From Aptenodytes patagonicus (Eukaryota; Chordata; Aves; Sphenisciformes; Spheniscidae): DNA of 64,000 nt. A model generated the notes under the pieces. It had not been told where the DNA came from and ran no database searches. It worked only from the letters and a program-made list of their open reading frames with translations. The stretch is taken from the NCBI RefSeq assembly GCF_965638725.1, contig NC_134949.1, forward strand, positions 49,938,151 through 50,002,150, given 5' to 3'. The position numbers and the translations under genes are program-made. Positions 12,542 to 26,686 of this stretch are shown piece by piece; within the stretch, counting starts at the first letter, position 1, and every line of letters begins with the position of its first letter.

Positions 12542-13905
12542 TGCAGACATGGTTTGGGTGGTTCTGCACATGCTGACAAGCAGATATTTGACGTCAAATT
12601 GGGGCTGATCTTGGTTAATTCTCCTCTTCAGTCAATGAAGGCACTGTCAGAGGGTTATTCATCCTACATACCTTAGGCTCACACCTTATGATAGGAAGAT
12701 TGGTCCTTTGAAGGTTTCTATTTCTCTTCACAGTGGGAACCTGGACATAAATCTTTGATTATATTAACTTTTAGGGTAACTGCTAGCAATCCTACTAGTA
12801 AATACTCAGGAAGCCTATCTTGTAAAAGTGGATACATTTACAAAATCCAGACATCTATACTGTTTGAAAACAGTTTGAGGGGTCTTTGAAAATTAAAATT
12901 TTGAATGTCAGCAACAAATGTAGGAAGCAGATAGATACTGCAATCTTTTTGTTGATGTAGCTCTGTGTGCTTGTTCAGTATCTACTCTCCCTAGGCCTGA
13001 GGTCAGCTCTTTAGGTGCTGTTTTAAGACAAATAAATAATAATCCTTATTTTTCTTTGTAAAGTGGTTTCACATAAAAATGCTGTGTAACAGAAAATATT
13101 ATTCAGGATACTGCCTTTAAAACCTTTGATAAAGTTCATAAATATATATTTTTATGTCTTGTTTTCTTTCTTGCCCAACTATCCAAAACAATATGCTTTG
13201 CCAATTTGATGTAAGTGTGCAGATGGATTGGCTGGGAGACATAGCATGATTCTTTAAATAACATTTTCAGTTTTGTTTCCAAATTAAAAATGTTGATTAC
13301 CTTTGACAATACTGTAAAAGTTGCAACATCTGTAATTCTTTTAATCAGTTTTTCTTTTTAAAGTTTAAATTAAAGAATCAATAAATCTCTCCATTCTTCA
13401 TTTTGATTAATTCCCATTCATTCTTAGTTCAGGACTTCATCTGAAAAATGGAGCACAGAAGAACTTTGTGTTCTCATATATAGGTGGTAGACTATAGCCC
13501 TCTCTTACGGCTGAACTGTGGAAAGCATGCTCCTGTTGCCAGATTCCTAAGACTATATCAGAATACTGTATTATCGATACTGTAGTATATAACCATAGGC
13601 AGTCATATGCCAGCACAAAACAGGGACAGAAATATCCATAGGACAGCAGGCAACTTGAGTTGCAAAGCTGGAACTTATCTTAAATCCATTCTGGTTTAAT
13701 TCTGATGTTTATGTCTGAAAAAAGGGGTTACCTCATTCTACGGAGAACTACTACCGTCCTCAGTAAAGTGAACCACGATTTTCCTGCTGCTTGAAACAGG
13801 AGAGATGACGATGATGATGAGCGTTACCAGAAGGTCACCTAAGGTAACACAGCTGCTTTAGCTCAGTGTAGCATCTCTGCCTAGAAAGCAAGAGTCTTGG
13901 CTTAC

Positions 13906-14182
13906 CTTCTGCCTGAAATTACTTCTTTTGCTGTGTAAATTTTCTTGAATTGAGAAAAATGTGTGGATTGTACCTGTGAGTTGTCTGTACTGTGGAACAG
14001 TGTGGAAATATGCAATGATCCAGCAACCAAAGTCACTAACCCACTTACCACGGCATTTCTCATTTCTTCCTGTGGATTTCAGCTTCCTGAAGAAGGAAGA
14101 CAACAGTCTTTGAATATCAACATCATCAGGAGATGTGTTCAATATGGGCTGCACACTGCTGTGCTGATAATCTTGACCTGAA
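13906..14182 (-). other. Exon-like open segment, unproven
   Basis: On the minus strand a pyrimidine-rich tract ending CTCACAG precedes 14182, and the sequence AAG|GTAAGC begins a donor-like site just after 13906. The 277 bases between are open in the frame that spans 13858-14226 (122 codons). The predicted peptide is polar and resembles no family I know. Such pairs of splice-like signals arise by chance in noncoding DNA, so this is only a candidate, possibly for an unannotated or lncRNA exon. Confidence 0.15.
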
Positions 14183-14865
14183 CTGTGAGCTGGGAAAGGG
14201 ACAGACTCTTTCCAGTCCCTAACCATCCATTTGTCTCACACAAGGGCAAATTTCTTTTAACAGCAGTTGATTACCTGTCTAGAATAAATGAACTTCAGAG
14301 AAGGCCAAGGAAACAGAGCTGAAACACGCATCTGTTCAGATCACAGTGCCAATGAAGTTTGTGAAATGATGCATTTTTCCTGTAGAAAATCCCAATTGCT
14401 CCTTTCTTTCCGCATATTTTTTTCTCCAGAAGTTAATTAGTTGATATTTATGTTTCATAACATGTTCCTTCTATTACTAACATTATAGCCTACTGCATAA
14501 TAGGCACATCAGATGTTTCTTCTTTTTGCAGGCTTTCAAACAACTGTAGCGTGGCGCTAGCTGTTTAACAAGACAGAGCACATACTACCCATTGCTAATT
14601 CTTCTTCGAAGCGGCAATTGAATTAACATAAGCTTTAAGTGGGCGTTATGTATTCATTTGCACATTTTCTGCTGCTGCCTATGACTGGTTTAGCTGCAAT
14701 CTGCTACACATGAAAGGACTACTGCACCTATACAGAGCCTTACAGAAGTGGTAGGTGATTCAGGTATCTGTGCATAAACTCATGCAACACACTGTAGGTC
14801 ATTAGTTTTAAATGTTTGGGAGCAGAGAGATACAAATCTCTTTCTCTCTCTTTCTCTCCCCACAG

Positions 14866-14982
14866 TCTCACCCACCACCAGCTCTAGACAGACACATTAA
14901 ATTGACACTCTCTAAAACCTACCTCATCATCATGAGTCATGTTTCAGCTTATTGTCCTTTTTCTCTGCTGTCTATTATTCAG
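14866..14982 (+). other. Exon-like open segment with strong splice-like borders, unproven
   Basis: A C/T tract of more than 20 bases ending CCCCACAG runs up to 14865, and CAG|GTGAGA follows at 14980-14986. The 117-base interval is an exact multiple of three and is open in the frame running 14812-15132. The peptide (beginning SHPPPALDRHIK) matches nothing I know. A further acceptor-like site lies at 15269-15270, but joining it in this frame gives a stop within a few codons, which argues against a simple two-exon coding gene. It could be a cassette exon, a lncRNA exon or chance. Confidence 0.2.
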
Positions 14983-17900
14983 GTGAGATATTTGTTTAAA
15001 ATATACCCAGGATACACTGGCCATAAAAGAGATTTTTTTTTGCATTTACCTCAGAAAACTGAACCTTATAAAATGCAAACAATTGCAGCGCTTGCTTCTC
15101 CACACACCCCTGCTGCACTATCCCCAGCCTGAAGGACTCTATGCATAACCCCTCTGCTGAGCGTGCTCAAATAACTTTGTTGAACTGTTTCTTTAGAAAG
15201 AATAAGATGAAACCAACAGTATCATTCTCTGCTATTACTTAGACAAGATTTGAATTCAGATTTTTTGCAGAAGTTCCTATGATAGCTCACAAATACTGCT
15301 TGTTTCCTTTTTTCTGGATAAGCACCATTTGCAGAAAAAAATCAGTACTGTGGCTCCCTGAATTCAGATTAACTCAGGCAATATATGCTATTTCCAGTTC
15401 TGGAAAATATCTTCTTCTCTTGCCTTCTGCTTGGAAATTACTTTGCATGGCTTTTTTTTCTCCAGAGCATATTAGCACATTACCTTTTTTTGTTGATGAA
15501 TGCAGTGGTAATTTCCAAGACCACATAGGAACAAAAGTAAACTGTGTACTGTTGGTTTTGATGGCTTATCCAGTCATTGCACAGCAAGGGCAGAACTCAT
15601 TCATGAATTGCTCTTCATTTTGTATCAGTTACCACTGTGACCACTCTGTGCAAGTTGCTTCTCACACAGAACTACAGAGGCATGTTTAATCTCTTACCTC
15701 ACTGAGATCACTTCATAAAGCAATGCATGAAGGGGATTACATAAAAATGTGTTGTGTTTTTTTTTTTTTCTGGCCCACATTTTATATGGTATATGTCAAG
15801 ACAGCTTAGGCATTTTATAATAACACTTCTGTATACACTTTCACTTTGAAACATCCTTTTCTACAGCCTGTGGTTGGTATGTATGAAAACTTGTGGACTG
15901 TATCACTGAAGGCATGTCAAATATTGAATGTCATGCAAGGCAGCAGAGCTATTCCAAGGGCAGATGGCTAAAAGTTAGACTGTGAACAACAGTGTATTAG
16001 GCTCTACTGTAAGATAACAAATCTTTCTAATATCTCCAAATAACAACACAGCACAAACCGCCTTACTTCCTCCACTCTTTTTGGTAGCACTGATTTACTG
16101 GGTCAGGCTGTAGTTGTGAGAGATGATAGGAACGGTGGCTGACAAACTGCAGAAACCACTGTAAGAACTGAGACAAGAGGGCTGATGTCCACGTTTCGAA
16201 GACAGCAATTATCTGTATGAAATCTATCTCTGGACATGCTCACTTTCCATTGCAAATCATGCCTTATAAATTGTTCCTTTTGCTTCTTGGCTAGTGTAAC
16301 ATGCAGTATACAGTTTCCCACCACTAACAGGTTGCTATTTATGAACCCTACTTGATAAAGACGACTGTTACCATTTGAGACTCGCTTTGAAATGTTAAAC
16401 TTGCATCCTTTAGAGATAAGTAACTTGTTTGTATTCCCACACATTTCTTTTTCTCACTTTATTGGTTACTTAGTTTAATGACATATTTGTCCCTGAATAT
16501 TATTTTAAATAATCCCATCGGAAATGGCTTGGATGCAGTAACTGAATGATAAATTGACAGGTTGCTTTTCAGCTGTAGGTGAAATGTTCCTGTTGTCACA
16601 TATGCTGTTTGACATTCTGCAAACTGTCTTTTGAAACAAATATTTCCCAACAGGGAAAGACAAAAAATAATATAATATAAAAAAACTTTTACTTGAACCA
16701 GAACAAAGGGGTGCCACACTAAAAATATTATTAAGATATTTTGTTTCTTGTTTTTATTTTTTTTTCACATTAGATTGTGCATTTTTTGAGTTCCTAATAT
16801 GTGACACAGGGCATCAGTTCTCATGAAGGAAAAACTCAAGCATTTGACATGGGATGGTATTCATCTCACCAGGTTTTACCCATAAAATATGCGAACATTT
16901 AATCTAAGCTAATGAAACAGGCTCCATTTGCAGCTGAAACACCTCCATACCATCTTAATACAAGTGTCTTGGGCTGGTGGGATGAATGACCCTCTCAAGA
17001 TGACTACCTCTCAATTAAATGCAGATGGAGCCTAGATGACCATCCTAGATTTGATGTCACATCTAACTTTTAGATCAATAAAGTTTGATAAGGTGAATTA
17101 CATGTGAATTCACATAAAGATTGATTCAACACAATATGAACTTAAGATGTTTTTATTTAGAAGAAATTCCAACATTAATTGCAATATAGAAGAACTTTTG
17201 CTATTACATTACACTGCAATATGACTTCATATGAAATAAGGCAACAATGAAGGAAAGAGGGCTGAATAACCAGATAAATTATCAGTCTCCTAAAGAGAGC
17301 AAAAGGGCTCTCATACCTTGCACTGTTCTCTAGGTAGAATAATGATCGCCATTTCACTCCCATCCTCCCCTCTGGGGGTTTGGGCAGTAGAAACAGTGCA
17401 AGAAAGTTGTCTTTTAGGAAGATAGGATATTCCAGGACAACAGGGCAAATTAGGAGGACAATAAAGGTGAGAAAGTATGGGAAATTGGTCTTTCTTTGAG
17501 TTCAATTAAGAAAAAAAACAAGCCCACCCTGGTAAAATTTCTTTTTTTAATGTCTGTGAACTGGATCATCCTTATCTACTTAATTTTGTCAAAATGGTGC
17601 TTCCTGATGAAAATGATTTCAGCATTAATTTGTTGTGTCTATTTTTTCATAGTTTATTTGGTAAACTCATCTACAAAAGCATTCTTCTTATTCAAGAACA
17701 CCACTGCACGTAAAATACAAACTGTCATGTTATGAAGTAAGAGGAAAATATGAAAAACAAAACACTGTGGTCTTTTTAACAAATCCACATTTAAATAGCT
17801 ACATCCCATCCACTTACTTTCACTGTAATTTCAGCCATGTGATTCCTGTGTTTACTAATTATTTCTATAGAAATGCTATGTATCATTAAGCAGTTGTAAT

Positions 17901-20900
17901 GACTGGAGAGAGTGGCGTTTCAGTAATGGACCATTTGTATATAGGAGAGGTGTTTTGGCAATAATTTTGCATCAGATATAAATATCAGAGAAAATTATTG
18001 CATTTTGGGGACTTCATGTTACTTTTTTTCTCCAGAAAACTAAGAAAATTATTCTGAAAAACTATCAGCTAGCTGTGGGATGCACATCTGTGTGTGCATC
18101 AGATTCTGTTGATGGAAAGTGCTAAGCAAAACAGAAATTCTTAACTACTGTCGTAATGAGTTATCTGTGTTCCCTAATGACAAGAATTTTTATGACAAAT
18201 CACTTTCTGATGTTGGACTCTTAGGCCATAATGTTAGAATACAAACAGAGCTTAAACATATGAAAACTTACTTGGTTACTCATGTGGTCAGATCTTCACT
18301 GGTATGATGTACTCAGAGCTTCCACTGGCCTCTGGAGGAACCATTTTATGGCTCAGCACTATGAGACTATAGAAAACTGGATTGAAAAATCTAATGTAAA
18401 TAATACTGACTGAAAAGCAAAGACATTTCAAAGCCAAACATTTTGTTTAATATATCAGTCATTGTAAATAATGATAACCTCTGTATTTAGCTTTTGGAGG
18501 CATTTGCACTTTACACAAAACAAGTGCCATTACTAAATTAGCTAGTTTGAGCATTCATACTTGTTAAAAGAGTTAACCCTGCATGCGCTTGCTGAAAAGT
18601 CAGCCTGAAGTTTTTCCAACACATTCCTTATGTTTAATGAACTATGGTTACACAGGGACTTACTGTCATTTGGATATGTAGTTCCTAAATAATGATGCTT
18701 CAAAAACTTAAAGGGGGGGAAGACCCTATAAATACATAAAGCCATAGTACACTCATTAAAACTGAAAGTGTTCTAAATAGAAGCAATTCTATTGAATTTA
18801 GCAGAATTGCTATCCCAGAATGCTGATCTTCAAAGCCACATGGGGATTTTGTCTGTAAACTTCCCATTAACTTTGATGTGAAAATTTCTGACGATGATTA
18901 TTACTGTTTTCCTTTTGTTCAAATGATTCACTTAATTTTTTTAACAGAAGTGTTGCTTTCTCTTAAATGTACTTCTCTGGCAAGCTCATAACATTAGCCT
19001 TCCTTCAGCAAATGTTTAAGATAATTACAGACAAGGCAGAGCATTAGAAGCAATGATAGACAGAGAACTACAGCTTCTCAGCTCTAGCTGATTTGACATT
19101 TGAGAGATCTGAAAGGGTGGCGGTGATGTGGGAAGGTAGCGCCAAGACAACAAATTTCACCCAAGGGTATAGTTTAGACTACGGCATAAGGAGCAGCTGT
19201 TACACCAACTTGCCTGAAGTCTCATCATGTCATTCTTGTACCTGCTAAACTGCAGAGGTCCATCAGTTGTAGCTCCGTTATTCTAGCAAAGTCCCGTAAT
19301 AAAGAATGGTCAAAGGGGTAAAAAATGGGGGAATTACAGACTATTTTTGCAGTTAAGGTCCAAATAAAGTTCCTTTTATTTTACTTCTAACTGAATAAAT
19401 TTAAATGTAAGGTTAAATATTATTTTAAAATGTTACCTCTATCTTGCTATTTAGAAGCAGACTTGTACCCTCACACATATATTTGCATGTGTATTTATAT
19501 ATGCCCTTTCAAAAGGAAACAAATTCAGTCATATGGCTGTGCAGCTCCTACATTATGGAATTAGCCCCAGGCTGTGAGGGTGATCTTGCCCTTTATTAAT
19601 CTGAAAGTTAAAAGCCCACCCTAAGCTAATCATGTGGGCTGGGATTCTTCTTACCCTTACTTCATTTATTTCTAGATTCAGACTCATAATTTGCCTCCAT
19701 AGCCACTGCTCATTTCTGAAGGACAGCCAACGCCTCCTGTCTTACATCTCTCTCCAAGGCCAGAAGAGTCTCTCTCAGCAGGTGTCCAAACCTCGTATAA
19801 AATACAGAGGCAAGTACATCACTAACTTAGACTGGACTCACATTTTAGATGACTAAAATTAGTGAGGTGAATCCTACACCTCTAAGTTCGCTATCTCTAT
19901 GTAGACATTTTGTGTTGTGTGGAAAATGGATGCTACAACAAATATCATCCTTGTAAGATCCCAGAACTTCAAAACACAGCCACATGAAGTTCTTTTCCTG
20001 AATTTTTTGTTTAAACTGGGTGTGAAGTTTAAATATTTGACAGAAGTTCAAATAATGTCTTCAGCATTGGGCAGGCATTTTCAATAAGCATATACAAGTA
20101 AATTTTTAAAAACCTCAGAGGCTCACCTCTTCTGCTAAAAATATTGATTAGGTCTTCAACACCCTCTTGTGAAGCAAAGGAGATTATTGTAACAAATGCA
20201 TTCAGCTGAGAGCAAAGACAATGAGACTAGATATAATTATCTTGGCACAGAGTCTAAACCCTTGATTTTAAATTGGTAATTAGCTTTTTTTGGCCTCGAG
20301 AATGTTATATTTCTGAAAAAAGAAAACAACAGCATGATTTTCTTTATTTAAAAGTTTCAGCCTTTGTTTGATGTGATTATATTAATGCACAGTCTATAGC
20401 AAAATTGCCACCTGTGCAGAAAAGACTCATTATGAAAGGCACGTGAAAAAAGAAATATATCATTATTAATTTGATATTGTCTCCACCAGTGCTTCTTGGG
20501 TATTAGGGTATAAATAAGTTAGGTATGTCATTCACTTCACATGTTCATGCTTTTGAGGATAGCTAAGATATTTAAAAGCTCAGTACTGTCTATTCAACAA
20601 CTGATGCCAAGATTTTTTTAAATTAAAGACTTCTGTTGATATACAGTCTTTTTTCCTCATTTTATTCCTCCACAAAAGAGAGAGTAGCATATGAACCTTA
20701 CACTGATTGATTTTTTTGCACATGACTAAAAAAATCTCAGCTTGGGAACTTGGGGAAATAATGTGTGACATTTATGTAAAGTCTGCCTCTATCACAAAAC
20801 AGTAAAAGCTTTTCTGTTTTTTTTACCTCCAATCTGGATTAAAGTCAGAGCAGAGACAAGTTTGGGTAGATGGTATCTTTCATATATCTTCTTCCCTAGA

Positions 20901-22591
20901 AGAAGCCGACTAAGTCCACCTGGATTCTTTGGCAATCCTTAGTGACAGCAGTCCTGGTAGAGAACAAATAGGAGATGTTCATGCAGTAAGGCTTTTGAAC
21001 ATGACAGCTTGCACTTGCTTCTTAAAAGAAAGAAAGAAAAAGAATGAATGAATGTTTTCTTTAAAAATGCCTAGTGCTAATGGAATATGCCCCTGTTCTG
21101 TCAAACTGCAGCATTGCTTGCACTGGGGCCTCATTTTCTTAACATGCACTGGCATAAAGGACTTTCCAAAATATCATCTATTTTGAAGTGGTTACCTTCT
21201 TCTCTCTTCTCCTGTGAAACTTATATAATAACTTCCTGTTAAAGATGAAAGCCAATAGCATCTTTATTCTTCCCACATGAATCTTTCTTTTTTTAATTTA
21301 CCAGAAAAAACATGGGAATGTTTTTGAAAATACATATTAAAATGTAAATTTTGGTGTTTTCAATAAATGCTGAAATATAAGCAGAAGTACTTTTCTGTCG
21401 ATACACCCTAAGAACCCCCCTTCCACAACCTTGCTAGATAGTAACACTGTTGGAAGATTTTTAATGTGTTTGACTTCATTCATTTTGCTGCAAAAACAAT
21501 GACCGTGTTCATTTACCAATTTTTGTTTATGGCTTGTTTTTTGTAACCCTGGCTCAGGAATTAATATTTCCTTAATTCACAAGCAATCCCTTTTGTTACT
21601 GCATACTGGGTGCTTCATAAGTAATTGGTTTATTCTGCATTGCTCTAACAGTCCAACTGATGCTCTAGAAACAGTATATACCAGTCAACAGACAGCAAAA
21701 CTCAACAGACTTTAGGCAGTGGCCAACAGTCTATGATCTCTTTCTAGTTTTCACTGCCTTAATTTTAATTTTTGCTTCATTTTCAGTTCCACCATAAACA
21801 CTAGTGGAAATTTCCCTGCCTATGTACATATTTTATATTAGGTTATCATTTAATAAACTCAAAAACGTCAGGATTCTGAACCTGAATTGAAAACCACATT
21901 GAAGGGTCTTTCTTTCCTTAAATCAGATGTGAACTGCATATATGCCCGTGGATTATAGAAGAGCATTAAACCAGCTACTGGTTCATAATAGTGCTTTTAC
22001 TAAAAACCTCCAGACCCTCACAGGAATGTGACTAACACAGAGACTCTCTGTATGCTTTAGGGTCTGCAGAATGCTCTTGTGTTGCCTTTTGTTCTCAGTC
22101 TCTCTTGTCTCTTCCCCATGCTGCTACAGACGAGGCAGTGCAGTCCAAGCCCTTGCTTTGCAGCCCTGAGCTTGCTTTCAGCCACGCCACACTGCTCTTC
22201 GGTATTGAGGTTGGTCCAGCACAAAGTCTCATTTCTCTATAACCTGGGAGCCATGTCTCCAGCGCCTGCTCCTGCAGCTGGGGATGCCCTGAACTGTATG
22301 ACCTGCTTACCAGCAAGAGCCAGAGTCTGAACTCATGGAAAGACCAAAGTCCTTGGGACTCTGTCCTGTGAATATTCACAGGCAATTAACACATGCTGAT
22401 TTCTGTTAGAGTCTGGCTTTAGTATGGGGCATCTATCAGAGTAGGGTCACATAGCAGACAGATCGCAAACAGCACACAGTTCAACTGTCCTTCAGTACTG
22501 CCCTATTCAGATGAAACCACCTTGGGACATTGGCTTGACTAAAATGAAGGGAAGCTGTTTGCTTTTGTTTTCCCTTTTCCTCAAATTTTCT

Positions 22592-22623
22592 GAAAAAAAA
22601 AAGAAAAAGAAAAAGAAAAAAAG
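22592..22623. repeat. (AAAAAG)n low-complexity tract
   Basis: A run of A interrupted regularly by G. No retroposed body was recognised next to it. Confidence 0.9.
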
Positions 22624-23030
22624 ATATGGATTGTGAAAAGGCTTGAGCAGCAAAGGAAAAAAAAGAAAAGATCAAATTAGATCCACTTGCTTTAGAAAGA
22701 CTGAGACAAAGAGGATCGCTACAACAGGAGGACTGATCAGGCAATGGTGTTTTAGAAGTGGGTATTTAGTCCTAGAAGTACCCAAGTCAAAGCTAGAGGA
22801 CCAAGGAGAATGAACAACAAATTGTGGGAGAAAGATTCCAAACACTTTGTAGAATACACTGAGAAAAAGTGATGAGGAAACTGAGACAGGAGAATGTATG
22901 TGAGAGTATTTGCTGCCATTTGCCTAAACTTTCCCCTTTGCCTGAGGCTATGTGGATTGCGTGGAAGAGTACCCAGCAGAGTGGCATGGGAGAGTGCCCT
23001 GTTGCAGGGAGTTCAAACAATACTCTACTG

Positions 23031-23090
23031 GTGGACAGAAATGGTGTAACAGGGCATAACCGTGGACATAAGTGGTGTAATGGGGCATAG
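23031..23090. repeat. Imperfect 30-bp tandem duplication
   Basis: Copies at 23031-23060 and 23061-23090 share the order GTGGACA, then GGTGTAA, then GGGCATA, with a few substitutions. The open frame at 22869-23090 reads through both, so its length partly reflects the duplication. Confidence 0.75.
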
Positions 23091-23498
23091 CAATGACTCA
23101 GACAAGCAAACCGCATAGAGGCAGCAATGTAGCACTGCCTTTTGGTGGAAAGAACTGCCAGCGGTGCAGGTGAGCTCCTTCTTGCCTCTTTACTTCTTCA
23201 AAACAATGTGAATGGGTCCAAGCTCCTGATTCAATGACTTGAAGAGAGCTGTTTTCATCTTGCACAGGTTTAAATCAGTGCAAGACCACTGAGTTAAAAG
23301 AAATTGTTCCTAAATGAATCCAACAAAGGTGAAAAAAGGATTAGTTCATGATCTTGTCCATAGCAAATCATGGCAGCAGAGCCCATGAGAGGGACTTTTC
23401 ATTCACTTTCCCTTTAACAAACTTCTCAACGCTTCTTTTTATTGTTACATTGTTTTCTTCTTCAGCAAGTGGATAAGATGGCAGAATACCCACTCATT

Positions 23499-23524
23499 TA
23501 AGTATTGTGTATAAGTATTGTGTA
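23499..23524. repeat. 13-bp tandem duplication (TAAGTATTGTGTA)
   Basis: Two copies lie head to tail at 23499-23511 and 23512-23524, with at most the shared edge base ambiguous. A simple local duplication. Confidence 0.75.
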
Positions 23525-26248
23525 AAATAATCTTTTCTTGAGGTCCAGAAGGCTTTTTCTCCTGCTGTGCTATACCTGTCTGCAAGCAACTCCTCTCCGG
23601 TTTCTAATTTTGCGTATTTGTTAGAAATGCTTTTACATCAGCTGGCAAGGTGACAATAAAACAATCCTATCTACAGTAGAAGGAAATGTTAGCTTCAAAA
23701 ACATTATGCAAAAACAAAAGGGAAATAAGCATTAAAATAAAGCACTTACAAATATGCTACAGAGTCCTTGATGTGTCTTTCCATCATCTGAAGATGATGT
23801 GAGACAATTTTTAAAAAAACCCAAATAATATATTCTTAGGCAGATCACTACAACCTCTTGGGACTTGTCTGATGTATTTACATATGTATCATAACAGTTA
23901 TCCTGCCTTTTCCTGTCTGTTGTTTTATGAGTTCCTCTACATTAGTTTTAATACTGATACTCAAAATAGCTGCCTTGGTTATTTTGTTACACTTCCCTGT
24001 CTTAACTAGTGGGCACCAGTACATGAATGAAATGCTCAAGGTCATGTTAATTCTCTCTTTTGCATCTTATATGGCTTTTTATAAAAAGATAAAATCGATT
24101 TTCAGAGTCAACATGCTATTACAGTAAAGCTTCATCTCAAAGAATGGCAGTATAGTTGAATGGAGTAACCACAGTTATTCTCTAATAGGGATCTCCCTTC
24201 TGATAGGGACAGGTAATGCTGTGGTTTTCCCAACTCCAGACACTCAAAAATCATGGGTTAAGTCCATCCTCAACACATCCAAAATAATAACTAAAAAATG
24301 CCAACATCATTATTTTTTTTTATTTTCCTCTTGGGTTTTGAGGCTGTATATGTGCTTATAGCACACTTTCAAACTATTCTTTTCAGCCTTGAGTACTTTT
24401 TTTTAGTTTTTAACTAAAAACTGGAATTATGTTTTTGCTCCTCATCTTCAAGAGCTGAGGTTTAAGAAAATGCATTAAAGAGAGGAAGGCCCCAAATAAA
24501 TTGCAGGAGCTGTGAAGACACATATAAGAAAACCATGGAAGATGTAACATGCATTTCTATATTATAAAATAGAACTGTGGCACCAAGAAAATTATGCAAA
24601 ATTTAAAGAATGAAAGTTAGATATTGTTAGCTGATTTTTAAAAGGAATTGTACAAACATTCAAAGTGCCAATGTTTGACTTCAATTTAATAATTTTAATA
24701 AAAAGCAGTAAGAAATATGTTTCTCATTTCACTGTCTCTTGCTACTCATACAGGCTAATTCCCACTCTTCAATTACAAGATGTACCTTCGTTATTGTTGA
24801 TGTATTATATTAAACAGTAAGTGTCTTATGTTAATATTCAGAAACTTGTGGTTGCCAGGCATCCTCCTTAAAGAAAAAACCTAGAATGTTCTTTTAATTA
24901 AACAGTTGTCTTCAATATGAATAGTTGTCATAAGCTACTGCCATTACCCAAGGGGTAATGTTTCCAAAGATCATTATGGAATTATTGAATAAGAAACCCT
25001 ACACCTGTATTGAATAGCATATGGAATACATAAAAGCAGTCAAATTACCAAGTAGACAGTTCTCTAGTGTGGCCCCCGAAGAGAGGAATTCTATAACAGT
25101 ACTGAAGAAACTTTGGGGAGTTTCTACAGTTTCCCATTGTATTCTGTGAAGAAATAAGACAACCACCTTTATCATTTGTGTCATCTGCTCTTATTACTGT
25201 AATACTCATCTTTTGCCCTCAGTTTTTCCATAGTGTTTATTGCAGACATTTGAGTCATCTTATTAACTGGTCTATAATAGTTTGATGAGGAAATGATGCT
25301 ACTGCAGAAATCTAAGCAGCTCTCAGTGAGAACCAGTGGCAAAGGCAGAGTAGGTACTGCCTCTTGCTATGAATCCAGAAGCTCGGGTTTGAGCCATGTG
25401 TCCTGCAGTGAGGGCAGCAGTGAGGGCTGTCCTCAAGTGACCCAGTGTGGAAAGGGGATAATCTGGGTTAGGTAATTCAGGGTAGCTGGAGAGGCAACTG
25501 CCCTGTCACTCCCTTGTGCATCACTGACTACACAGCAGATATTGGCTCACCTTAACCACACCTGATCTTGGGCGAAGAGGACAGATCTCAGTGTAATGAA
25601 TCTAGTCTTGCTCAGTGCCTTTGGGCCGTTTCTTAAAAATCTGAAATATGAAACTTGACTGTGAACTTCACAGTGTGTAGAAATTTTCCTTGTGTGATTG
25701 ACTAAAACAGAGCGCTCATAAAAAATACACCCAGCTTCACATGTTTACACCTGGGAAAATAATGGGAAGGTATTTCACTGCATTTTCCTCTCTCTTTCCC
25801 AGTTCTTCTTTGGCTACTGTAGTAATATGCAATGAAATAATGATCTTATGGAAATATTGTGTCTTGGAAAAAAAAAAACAAAGAATGCTTTTTAACAATG
25901 CGATTCATTATTTAATCAAAGCAAAACTAACGTGACGGTGTCTCCAAAGGTAATTCAGTTCATCCTAAGATAAATACCTAAGACAAGTGGGATAAATTGC
26001 CCTCTAGATATGTCATTCTTTTTCTATTGCCTCCTGAGGGAGCCCAGATGACTAGGCTAGAGTATGTGCCTAATTTCTAACAGGCTAAATTAAATCAACA
26101 GAATATTGCCCTAGATGGTTGTGTTAGAAAGATCATATCTTTGACGTCTCACTGTATTCAGTACAACTTTGACACCAGAAGGAGCCTTGAGTTCAGTTTG
26201 ATGATGGAAAACCACTCCTACTGTAAACCTAAAAAAGATCTCTAAATC

Positions 26249-26686
26249 ATGCAAAATGCTGTAAGACAAACAAACAAAAGCTCCCACCATTTCTTTTGTC
26301 TTCAGAAGACTAAAAAGGCTTCAGATTGTCTGTTTTATAAAGTTTTAATAATTGATGCAAGTACATTTAATTGTCCTGGTGCTTCTGTTTATCTGTTTTT
26401 CTCAGCATTTTACCTGAAAAATCACCCTAATGGAGAACTGGGCAGAAAAATATATTTGGCAGGAAACTGTGGATTGTCAAAGAGCTGTTATCTTAACAAA
26501 GAAAACCAAACAAAAATGGAGGAAAATATAAGAGACAGGAATGTCAACTCCTGCTGCTCCTTCACCAAGATTATTACCATTAGAAAGACCACTTTCCAAC
26601 ACAGCAATGAGGGAAATAGAGTTGAAATTTATAATGCTTCATCTAAAAGGAAAAAGACTTCAGATGCTGTTAAGAAACATATGTGA
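26249..26686 (+). other. 145-codon open frame, probably noncoding or an exon candidate
   Basis: This is the longest open frame in the window outside the CR1 element. A splice-acceptor-like tract TTTCTTTTGTCTTCAG ends at 26305 inside the frame, and an AATAAA hexamer lies at 26796-26801, 110 bases after the stop. Acceptor, open frame and polyadenylation signal is the arrangement of a terminal exon. The peptide is rich in Lys, Asn and Ser, has no recognisable domain or signal peptide, and resembles no family I know. A frame this long can occur by chance in 64 kb. Confidence 0.15.

Noticed and set aside
15279..15689. 136-codon plus-strand open frame just after an acceptor-like TTTTTTGCAG
   Set aside because: No recognisable domain, no nearby donor or polyadenylation hexamer, and its frame does not continue from the exon-like segment at 14866. 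Treated as chance.
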